Positions 7,589 through 12,037 of a stretch of 12,037 nt of DNA are shown here, piece after piece. This DNA comes from DASQVO01 sp035640715 (GTDB lineage Bacteria > Actinomycetota > Actinomycetes > Streptosporangiales > Streptosporangiaceae), in contig DASQVO010000097.1 in assembly GCA_035640715.1 (NCBI GenBank), positions 1 through 12,037 of the forward strand, in the 5' to 3' direction. Each line of letters starts with the position of its first letter. The stretch's first letter is position 1. Made by a program: the position numbers and the translations under genes. A model generated the notes under the pieces. It made no database searches. It worked only from the letters and a program-made list of their open reading frames with translations, and was not told the DNA's origin.

Positions 7589-7641
7589 AGTGGGTGACGA
7601 TACCTGTAGCAGCCGCCTCCGCGGCGGTAGCGGGCAGGCGC

Positions 7642-8595
7642 TCAGGCCCGCAGGTAGAACGGGCTGGCATGATCGGAAATCCACCTGCCGACCTCGTCCG
7701 GCTCGTGCTCGCCGGGAAAGGTCACGTCAATCGGAAAGCTTGCCTTCGGCCCGGCGGCCCTGACGGCGCGCTCGACTGCGGTGATGACGGCGTGCTGGGA
7801 TGCCTCGTCCACCGGATCGTCAAGCGTCACCGAGATGACCAGGCCCTCTCCGGCACCGGGGATGGACAGCCACGTCCGTGCCGCCTGCCGCGCCGCGGGC
7901 ACCGATCGCAGGTAGGCAGAGACCTCGCGGAGCAGGGATTCCGGCTCGGCGGGCGGGCGGCCCACGCGGATCCGGGCGCCGCCGGCAGCTGATTCCGCGG
8001 CCGCGAGGTATGCGACGCCCTCGGGGTAGATGGGCACGCTCACTTCCGCGCCCGGGTTGAGCGCGATGCCGAGCCCGCCTGGCAGCCGCCTGGCGAGTTC
8101 CACGGCCGGCACAACCACGTGCGGCACGGGCTGCGGCGCGCTGTCATCGTCACCGCGTGCCGGGCCTGCCGTCAGCGCGCCCCCGTGCTCTTTGCCCGCA
8201 GTTGCCGGGCCGTAGTGACCGTGGCCGGCGAGGCGCTCAGCCGAGGTGTATGCCGGCACGAATTCCGCGCCGAGGTAGACAACCGTTGGCAGCTGGATCG
8301 CGGAGCCGTCAGTCACCGGGCCACCGTCGTCCGGCAGCGGCAGCCACAGACGGCCGCGGCTGAGCTCGTCGAGCAGCTCGGTAAGCCGCTCACCGTCCCT
8401 CATGGCGGCAGCGAGTGCCTGTTCCACGTCATCGTCGTGCGCCCACCACCGCACGCGGCCGGCCGCCTGCGGACGCGGGGCGGCCTCGCGCATGACAACG
8501 CCGCCGCGCGGCCTGCCGTTCACGGCTGCAGTAGCGTCGCGCCCATCGGCGCGGCCGCATGGGTCTGCGGGAGATCCAGGGCCGGTCGGGATCAT
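7642..8595 (-). CDS. SseB-family protein (SseB N- and C-terminal domains)
   Basis: This is a 317-aa two-domain protein of the enhanced serine sensitivity (SseB) family. An SseB domain runs from about residue 48 (RWWAHDDDVEQALAAAM) to about 215 (YPEGVAYLAAAES). It is followed by a C-terminal domain (IRVGRPPAEPESLLREVSAYL to the end SDHASPFYLRA). A low-complexity Gly/Ala/Asp segment interrupts the first domain at about 122-155. The biochemical role of SseB is unknown; the name comes from an E. coli overexpression phenotype. The ATG at 8595 is chosen because its complement is preceded by AAGGA (plus-strand TCCTT, 8604-8608) 8 nt away; an internal ATG at 8493 lies nearer the domain but has no such site. 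It is divergent from the acVLRF1 gene. Confidence 0.8.
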   Translation of the reverse strand: MIPTGPGSPADPCGRADGRDATAAVNGRPRGGVVMREAAPRPQAAGRVRWWAHDDDVEQALAAAMRDGERLTELLDELSRGRLWLPLPDDGGPVTDGSAIQLPTVVYLGAEFVPAYTSAERLAGHGHYGPATAGKEHGGALTAGPARGDDDSAPQPVPHVVVPAVELARRLPGGLGIALNPGAEVSVPIYPEGVAYLAAAESAAGGARIRVGRPPAEPESLLREVSAYLRSVPAARQAARTWLSIPGAGEGLVISVTLDDPVDEASQHAVITAVERAVRAAGPKASFPIDVTFPGEHEPDEVGRWISDHASPFYLRA

Positions 8596-8620
8596 GGTCG
8601 TGTTCCTTGCCTGTCGTGAT

Positions 8621-8642
8621 GACCGGCGCGGGCGCGCCGGTC
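8621..8642. repeat. Perfect 10-bp inverted repeat in the divergent intergenic region
   Basis: GACCGGCGCG (8621-8630) and CGCGCCGGTC (8633-8642) are exact inverse complements with only a GG between them. It lies between the SseB Shine-Dalgarno and the divergent promoters. It could be a protein-binding dyad, or, in RNA, a very stable hairpin at the 5' end of the SseB transcript. Confidence 0.7.
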
Positions 8643-8651
8643 AGCCCCCGG

Positions 8652-8678
8652 GCAGTCCGCTCTGGCTAGGCGGACTGC
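8652..8678. repeat. Second perfect inverted repeat (9-bp arms, 9-nt loop)
   Basis: GCAGTCCGC (8652-8660) and GCGGACTGC (8670-8678) flank a 9-nt loop. On the + strand the stem is followed by GATTTCT, a poor T tract, so a weak terminator is conceivable, but no + strand gene ends just upstream. Placement between divergent genes suits a regulatory site or 5' UTR structure. Confidence 0.65.
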
Positions 8679-8696
8679 GATTTCTGATACGGATAG

Positions 8697-8706
8697 TAAA
8701 CGTTTA
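8697..8706. promoter_or_regulatory. Palindrome TAAACGTTTA before the acVLRF1 start
   Basis: TAAACGTTTA is a perfect 10-bp palindrome in an A/T-rich patch of a GC-rich intergenic region, 13 bp before the GTG start and touching the Shine-Dalgarno AGAGG (8706-8710). It may be a repressor site covering the acVLRF1 ribosome-binding or promoter region. No -10/-35 pair is convincing here. Confidence 0.4.
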
Positions 8707-8719
8707 GAGGCGGTGCGTA

Positions 8720-9415
8720 GTGGTAAATCAGTCACCCGGCGGTGGCCGGTGGGTTGACGTCGGCCCTGAGCGCTTCACCGCATGGGTTAGTTCCTTCGAG
8801 CAGCGGCACGGCCGCACGCTCGCGGACGCAGGTCCTGACGTTCTTCTCCTCACGGCTGCCGACGGCGCGGCCGCCGAATGCCACGTCCCGTTCCCGCCCA
8901 TGCCGGCCGGATCGCGGGCCGCCGGCCCGGCTGCCGCATACGCGCGGGCCGCCGCCGCGCACGCGGCGGCCGCCCGGACCGTGGGCGTGCTGCTCGTCAG
9001 GCTCGGCGGGTACGCGGCGGGCGTTTTCGCCGGGGCGCCGCCGGAACTGATTGCCTCGAAGACAGGCGCACGGCAGGTTCACGGGCGCAGCGCGGCGGGG
9101 GGCTGGTCGCAGCAGCGGTTTGCCCGGCGGAGGGAGAAGCAGGCGGCGGAAGCGCTGAGCGCCGCCGCGGACGCGGCCGACCGGGTACTCGGCGCATACC
9201 GGGCGGAACTTGACGCTGTCGTGCTGGGCGGGGACAAGCGGACGGCCGCGGCGCTGCGCGATGATCCCCGGCTGCGTCCCTACCTGGCCATCGCGGCCGA
9301 ACGATTCATCACCGTCCCGGATCCCCGGCTGCCGGTGCTGCGGGACAGCCCACGGCTGTTCCGTGCCATCCGCATCTGGCTGACCGAGCCGCGATCCGTG
9401 CCGCCGGGACGCTGA
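8720..9415 (+). CDS. acVLRF1-family peptidyl-tRNA hydrolase / release-factor-like protein
   Basis: This 231-aa protein looks like the actinobacterial VLRF1 family, related to eRF1 and to eukaryotic Vms1/ANKZF1, which cut nascent chains from tRNA on stalled ribosomes. The key segment is VHGRSAAGGWSQQRFARRREKQAAEAL (cited in part: GGWSQQR at 127-133). A basic helix follows a Gly-rich loop that carries the candidate catalytic Gln (Q131 or Q132, equivalent to the GxxQ Gln of Vms1). The flanking pattern VGVLLVRLGGYAAGVFAG and the later YLAIAAERFITVPDPR also fit. Residues 68-88 are an Ala-rich helix. The GTG at 8720 has AGAGG (8706-8710) 9 nt upstream. The gene lies directly before an ABC-F gene on the same strand, consistent with a shared role in ribosome rescue. 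Family assignment is by recalled motif, not alignment. Confidence 0.75.
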   Translation: MVNQSPGGGRWVDVGPERFTAWVSSFEQRHGRTLADAGPDVLLLTAADGAAAECHVPFPPMPAGSRAAGPAAAYARAAAAHAAAARTVGVLLVRLGGYAAGVFAGAPPELIASKTGARQVHGRSAAGGWSQQRFARRREKQAAEALSAAADAADRVLGAYRAELDAVVLGGDKRTAAALRDDPRLRPYLAIAAERFITVPDPRLPVLRDSPRLFRAIRIWLTEPRSVPPGR

Positions 9416-9431
9416 CACCAGGCCCGCCGGG

Positions 9432-9485
9432 CATAAAAATACATAAAAATAAGCGTCTGGCGCTGACACAGGCGTCCGGTAAACT
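9432..9485 (+). promoter_or_regulatory. WhiB7/WblC-like promoter: AT-rich tandem repeat plus -10
   Basis: CATAAAAATA is repeated perfectly in tandem (9432-9441 and 9442-9451), a sharp AT island in this GC-rich DNA. With a 17-bp spacer the best pair is CTGGCG (9457-9462, weak -35) and TAAACT (9480-9485, good -10). The AT tract then ends about 4 bp upstream of the -35. WhiB7/WblC promoters are known for an AT-rich tract just upstream of -35, bound through the regulator's AT-hook, and ABC-F genes are classic targets. Transcription would begin at about 9491-9493. Confidence 0.55.
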
Positions 9486-9492
9486 GAAGTGC

Positions 9493-9558
9493 ATGCTTCC
9501 ACTGCTCCCTGAGGACCGCCGGCGCGGGCGTGAACGGGGCCGGGCGGTAAGACGCTGA
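9493..9558 (+). CDS. Arginine-rich leader peptide ORF (21 aa) upstream of ABC-F
   Basis: ATG at 9493 opens a 21-codon frame, MLPLLPEDRRRGRERGRAVRR, ending TGA at 9556-9558. Eight of 21 residues are Arg, concentrated in the second half and including a rare AGA codon. The predicted -10 (TAAACT, 9480-9485) ends 7 nt before the ATG, so the transcript would start at or within two bases of it and be read as a leaderless message; there is no Shine-Dalgarno. The ABC-F start is 45 nt beyond the stop. Short leader ORFs precede many antibiotic-responsive ABC-F genes and act as stalling sensors. Whether this one is translated is inferred, not shown. Confidence 0.45.
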   Translation: MLPLLPEDRRRGRERGRAVRR

Positions 9559-9597
9559 GTGTCCGCGGTTTCGCGTTGATCCAGTTACGGGAGTGGT
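9501..9597 (+). promoter_or_regulatory. Possible translational attenuator sequestering the ABC-F SD
   Basis: In RNA, 9501-9509 (ACUGCUCCC, leader codons 3-6) can pair with 9589-9597 (GGGAGUGGU), which contains the ABC-F Shine-Dalgarno GGGAG. That is 9 contiguous pairs, seven Watson-Crick and two G-U. A local stem (9515-9522 with 9540-9548, one bulge) lies inside the leader ORF, and CGCG arms at 9564-9567/9572-9575 form a small hairpin. A ribosome paused on the leader's Arg codons would cover 9501-9509 and free the SD. This is the layout of classic translational attenuation. Confidence 0.4.
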
Positions 9598-9603
9598 TCC
9601 TTC

Positions 9604-11202
9604 TTGATCGTGGCAAGCGGCATCGAACTGCGCGCGGGTGCGCGCCTGCTGCTCGGCGATGGGACCTTCCAGGTCGCTCCGGGCGACCGTATCGGCCTGG
9701 TGGGCAGGAACGGGGCGGGCAAGACGACCTTGCTGAAGGTCCTGGCCGGCGAAGCGCTGCCGGCGGCCGGCACGGTCCGCCGCAGCGGCGCCATCGGCTA
9801 TCTCCCGCAGGATCCGCGTACCGGTGACCTGGACACGCTGGCCGTGGACCGTGTGCTGTCCTCCCGCGGCCTGGACGAGTTGCGTGCCGCCCTGCGGCAG
9901 GCCGAGGCCCAGATGGCCGATTCCGATGCCAGCCGTGCCGACGCTGCCATCCGTATGTACGGGCGGCTCGAAGAGCGCATGTCCGTGCTGGGCGGCTACG
10001 CCGCCGAGGCGGAGGCCGCCGCGCTCGCGTCCAGCCTCGGCCTGCCTGACCGGGTGCTGCACCAGCCGCTCCGTACCCTGTCGGGGGGGCAGCGGCGCAG
10101 GGTGGAGCTTGCCCGGATCCTCTTCGGCGACTCGCAGACGCTGCTGCTCGACGAGCCGACCAACCACCTGGACGCTGACTCAATAGCGTGGCTCCGCGAC
10201 CATCTGCGCGGCTACCGGGGCGGGCTGGTGCTGATCAGCCATGACGTCACACTGCTCGAAGCGGTCGTGAACAAGGTGTTCTACCTGGATGCCCAGCGGT
10301 CGGTTCTCGACTGCTACAGCCTTGGCTGGCGGGCCTACCTGGAGCAGCGGGAGACCGACGAGAGACGGCGCAAGCGCGAGCGGGCGAACGCCGAGCGGCA
10401 GGCCGCCGCCCTGAGCGCCCAGGCGGACCGGATGCGGGCCAAGGCGACGAAGGCAAAGGCCGCCCAGGGGATGCAGCGCCGCGCCGAGCGCCTTCTCACG
10501 GGCCTGGCCGAGGAGCGGGCCACCGATCGGGTGGCCAGGCTGCGCTTTCCGGTCCCCGCGCCATGCGGCAGGACGCCGCTGTCGGCCAGCGGCCTGGCGA
10601 AGTCGTACGGGAGTCTTGAGGTATTCGCCGGGGTCGACATCGCGGTGGACAAGGGCAGCCGGGTGGTGATCCTCGGCCTCAACGGCGCGGGCAAGACGAC
10701 CCTGCTCAGGCTGCTCGCCGGCATCGAGGCGCCGGACGCCGGGACGGTCTCGCCGGGGCACGGCCTCCGTCTCGGGTACTACGCGCAGGAGCACGAGACG
10801 CTGGACGTGGAGCGCACCGTCATGGAGAACATGCGTTCCGCCGCGCCGGGGCTTACGGAGTCGCAGCAGCGCACCATCCTCGGGTCGTTCCTGTTCTCCG
10901 GAGACGACGTGGCAAAGCCGGCCGGGGTGCTGTCGGGCGGGGAGAAGACCAGGCTGGCGCTGGCCCTGCTGGTGGTATCCGGCGCCAACGTGCTGCTGCT
11001 GGACGAGCCCACCAACAACCTGGACCCGGCGAGCCGGGCGGAGATCCTGGGCGCGCTGCGCGCCTACAGCGGCGCGATCGTGCTTGTGACCCACGATGAA
11101 GAAGCAGTTGAAGCGCTTTCGCCTCAGCGAGTCATTTTGCTGCCCGACGGGGTAGAGGACGCCTGGAACGAAGATTTCGAGGATCTTGTGTCCCTTGCCT
11201 GA
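9604..11202 (+). CDS. ABC-F family ribosome-associated ATPase
   Basis: This 532-aa protein has two tandem ABC domains and no membrane segments. Domain 1: Walker A GRNGAGKTT (34-42, Lys40), signature LSGGQRRR (159-166), Walker B LLLDEPTNHLD (180-190). Domain 2: Walker A GLNGAGKTT (358-366), signature LSGGEKTR (443-450), Walker B LLLDEPTNNLD (464-474), H-motif VTHDEE. Between them (about 245-315) is a highly charged Arg/Ala helical linker, the P-site tRNA interaction region that in ABC-F proteins reaches into the ribosome. Such proteins relieve stalled or drug-bound ribosomes. The TTG at 9604 (MIVASGIELRAGARLL) is chosen: GGGAG at 9589-9593 is 10 nt away, while GTG 9610 is too distant. Acquired resistance is not implied; it may be the actinobacterial counterpart of WhiB7-regulated Rv1473. 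Confidence 0.94.
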   Translation: MIVASGIELRAGARLLLGDGTFQVAPGDRIGLVGRNGAGKTTLLKVLAGEALPAAGTVRRSGAIGYLPQDPRTGDLDTLAVDRVLSSRGLDELRAALRQAEAQMADSDASRADAAIRMYGRLEERMSVLGGYAAEAEAAALASSLGLPDRVLHQPLRTLSGGQRRRVELARILFGDSQTLLLDEPTNHLDADSIAWLRDHLRGYRGGLVLISHDVTLLEAVVNKVFYLDAQRSVLDCYSLGWRAYLEQRETDERRRKRERANAERQAAALSAQADRMRAKATKAKAAQGMQRRAERLLTGLAEERATDRVARLRFPVPAPCGRTPLSASGLAKSYGSLEVFAGVDIAVDKGSRVVILGLNGAGKTTLLRLLAGIEAPDAGTVSPGHGLRLGYYAQEHETLDVERTVMENMRSAAPGLTESQQRTILGSFLFSGDDVAKPAGVLSGGEKTRLALALLVVSGANVLLLDEPTNNLDPASRAEILGALRAYSGAIVLVTHDEEAVEALSPQRVILLPDGVEDAWNEDFEDLVSLA

Positions 11203-11241
11203 GCTTGTCGCTTAGGGCGCCGCTGGCGAAAATAATGATCG

Positions 11242-11335
11242 TTTACCTCAATGCAGGTGGCTATTCCGGCGGCGGTGCCTGATCATGGCGAGGGGCGGTG
11301 TTACACAGGGGTGAATCTACCTAACGGGAGGTAAA
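11242..11335 (+). promoter_or_regulatory. Leader of the HTH gene with alternative SD-pairing segments
   Basis: The 134-bp gap (11203-11336) before the HTH gene contains an AT patch with AATAAT (11231-11236, -10-like) but no convincing -35 at standard spacing. The Shine-Dalgarno GGGAGG (11326-11331) can be paired two ways. TTTACCTC (11242-11249) is the exact inverse complement of GAGGTAAA (11328-11335), and TACCT (11318-11322) with AGGTA (11329-11333) makes a local 5-bp hairpin. Both would hide the ribosome-binding site. No strong terminator for the ABC-F gene is visible. Confidence 0.3.
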
Positions 11336-11336
11336 T

Positions 11337-11558
11337 GTGGCCGAGACCCTCAAGAAGGGCACCCGGGTGACGGGTGCGGACCGCAGCAAGCTGGCGGCTG
11401 ACCTTAAGAGCAGGTACGACGCGGGTGAGAGCATCCGCTCGCTGGCCGCCTCGACCGGGCGGTCGTACGGCTTTGTCCACCGGATGCTGAGTGAGACAGG
11501 GGTGAAGCTGCGCGGCCGTGGCGGGGCGACGCGCGGCAGGGCAGCGGCAAAGCGCTGA
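11337..11558 (+). CDS. Small helix-turn-helix DNA-binding protein
   Basis: This 73-aa basic protein has a central helix-turn-helix. KLAADLKSRYDAGESIRSLAASTGRSYGFVHRMLSETG fits a two-helix reader with recognition helix RSYGFVHRMLSE (about residues 41-53). It is followed by a Gly/Arg tail with RGRGG and TRGR, which resembles an AT-hook. The N-terminus MAETLKKGTRVTGADR is strongly reminiscent of a conserved actinobacterial family, and a small HTH protein also follows the ABC-F gene in mycobacteria (Rv1473A, from memory). The GTG at 11337 follows GGGAGG (11326-11331) by 5 nt; an ATG at 11335 is out of frame. It could regulate the ABC-F cluster or act as a nucleoid-type factor; no target is visible. 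Confidence 0.82.
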   Translation: MAETLKKGTRVTGADRSKLAADLKSRYDAGESIRSLAASTGRSYGFVHRMLSETGVKLRGRGGATRGRAAAKR

Positions 11559-11640
11559 CCCCGGCTCAGGCAGCCGGACGGGGAGAGCCGCACCGCGGCA
11601 GGCGCCTGGCCATCCGGCCTAATGGCGTAGGCCGCGGCGT

Positions 11641-11684
11641 TCAGGCATGCCGGTATTGCCGTTCGGGCATGCCGGTATTGCCGT
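11641..11684. repeat. 22-bp tandem direct repeat, two copies
   Basis: Units 11641-11662 and 11663-11684 differ at one base (third position, A or G). The shared 19-nt core is GGCATGCCGGTATTGCCGT at 11644-11662 and 11666-11684. Each holds the palindrome GGCATGCC. Related GTAGGC(C/T)GCGG words flank the pair (11631-11641 region and about 11684-11694), suggesting an older, wider duplication. Two copies without variable spacers rule out a CRISPR array. Confidence 0.8.
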
Positions 11685-11698
11685 AGGCTGCGGAGGCA

Positions 11699-11738
11699 GG
11701 CCGGGTACGCGCGCCCTCCAGCGGCGGCCGGGTACGCG
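11699..11738. repeat. 13-bp direct repeat, 27-bp period
   Basis: GGCCGGGTACGCG occurs at 11699-11711 and 11726-11738. The 27-bp period matches the next repeat pair downstream. It could be paired protein-binding sites with about 2.5 helical turns between them, or tandem-duplication remnants. Confidence 0.6.
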
Positions 11739-11757
11739 TTGCCGCATAGGTTCCCTC

Positions 11758-11798
11758 GGGGACCGGCCGCATCAGGTCCCGCAAGGGGACCGGCCGCA
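11758..11798 (+). repeat. 14-bp direct repeat that builds two mutually exclusive hairpins
   Basis: GGGGACCGGCCGCA occurs at 11758-11771 and 11785-11798 (27-bp period). Between the copies lies GGTCCC (11775-11780), which can pair with GGGACC of either copy (11759-11764, 10-nt loop; or 11786-11791, 5-nt loop) but not both. The second hairpin ends 12 nt before the Shine-Dalgarno AGGAGGA (11803-11809) of the crotonase gene, so an RNA switch is conceivable. Confidence 0.55.
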
Positions 11799-11814
11799 CG
11801 GCAGGAGGACGAGC

Positions 11815-12037
11815 ATGACCGGCAGTCCTGCCGCGCCCGCAGGCGCGGGGGTGAAGCTCGGCGTCAAAGACACGGTTGCCACGATCACCCTCTGCAGGCC
11901 GGAGCGGCATAACGCGATGACTCCGGCAATGTGGCAGGGGCTCGCGGCAATCGGCGGATCGCTTCCGCCGCATGTCCGCGTGGTCATCGTCCGCGGCGCC
12001 GGGCCGTCCTTCTCGGCAGGGATTGACCTGCGCCTCT
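11815..12037 (+). CDS. Enoyl-CoA hydratase/isomerase family protein (3' end outside window)
   Basis: The first 74 codons of a crotonase-superfamily gene are visible; there is no stop before the window ends. VATITLCRPERHNAMTPAMW is the classic N-terminal crotonase signature (strand, then RPExxNAMT). VRVVIVRGAGPSFSAGIDL contains the oxyanion-hole loop SAGIDL, equivalent to the FCAGADL of typical hydratases. These proteins stabilise an acyl-CoA enolate; hydratase, isomerase or another activity cannot be chosen without the C-terminal half. The start ATG at 11815 has a strong AGGAGGA (11803-11809) 5 nt upstream. It follows a repeat-rich 256-bp leader. A crotonase gene (echA12) also neighbours the ABC-F gene in mycobacteria, from memory. 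Confidence 0.88.
   Translation, partial: MTGSPAAPAGAGVKLGVKDTVATITLCRPERHNAMTPAMWQGLAAIGGSLPPHVRVVIVRGAGPSFSAGIDLRL

Noticed and set aside
7612..7628. Hairpin between the SseB-like and methyltransferase genes as a terminator
   Set aside because: The 5-bp GC stem has no T tract on the minus strand, and GC-rich short stems are common here.
8652..8686. Intrinsic terminator on the + strand
   Set aside because: The stem is good, but the following GATTTCT is a weak T tract and no + strand gene ends upstream of it; the nearest upstream gene is transcribed the other way.
9463..9485. CTGACA (9463-9468) as the -35 of the ABC-F promoter
   Set aside because: It resembles TTGACA better than CTGGCG does, but the spacer to TAAACT is only 11 bp, too short for a sigma-70-type promoter.
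8732..10183. 483-codon open frame on the minus strand opposite acVLRF1 and ABC-F
   Set aside because: It crosses two real genes and the intergenic promoter, has a low-complexity Arg/Pro/Ala composition and no motif.
10180..11094. 304-codon minus-strand frame within the ABC-F gene
   Set aside because: Antisense shadow of a gene with complete Walker and signature motifs.
11641..11798. Possible CRISPR array
   Set aside because: Each repeat occurs only twice, the units differ from one another, the copies are adjacent or separated by under 15 bp, and no cas gene is visible.

Overview
The window comes from a high-GC actinobacterium. The evidence is a strong G/C bias at third codon positions, GTG and TTG starts, ATGA-coupled operons, a SUF operon with an embedded Rieske protein and SufU rather than SufE/SufA, and actinobacterial-type acVLRF1 and ABC-F genes. 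No genus can be assigned from sequence alone. The gene set recalls the Mycobacterium tuberculosis Rv1461-Rv1473A neighbourhood as I remember it (SUF genes, echA12, a WhiB7-regulated ABC-F and a small HTH protein), with a different order and extra genes.

Region 1 (2-5273, + strand) is a SUF iron-sulfur cluster assembly operon: sufB (5' end missing), sufD, a Rieske [2Fe-2S] protein, sufC, sufS, sufU and a DUF59/SufT-like gene. Four of the six junctions overlap at the stop/start codon. SufS supplies sulfur, SufU accepts it, SufBCD is the scaffold/ATPase, and the DUF59 protein is probably a maturation factor.

Region 2 (5307-8595) is a patchwork: a SAM methyltransferase on -, a VapBC-type toxin-antitoxin pair on + with its own promoter and a perfect inverted-repeat operator, then an Nnt1/ETFB-type methyltransferase and an SseB-like protein on -.

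Region 3 (8596-11558, + strand) concerns ribosomes: an acVLRF1-family peptidyl-tRNA hydrolase (Vms1/ANKZF1-like release-factor fold), a two-domain ABC-F ATPase, and a small HTH protein. The 188-bp gap before the ABC-F gene is the most striking part of the window. It holds an AT-rich tandem repeat just upstream of a promoter (WhiB7/WblC-like architecture), a 21-codon arginine-rich leader ORF starting about where transcription should begin, and a segment of that leader ORF that can pair over 9 bp with the ABC-F Shine-Dalgarno. Together these suggest that translation stress controls the ABC-F gene at both the transcriptional and translational level.

Region 4 (11559-12037) has a repeat-rich leader (three two-copy direct repeats and two mutually exclusive hairpins) followed by the 5' end of an enoyl-CoA hydratase gene that runs off the window.
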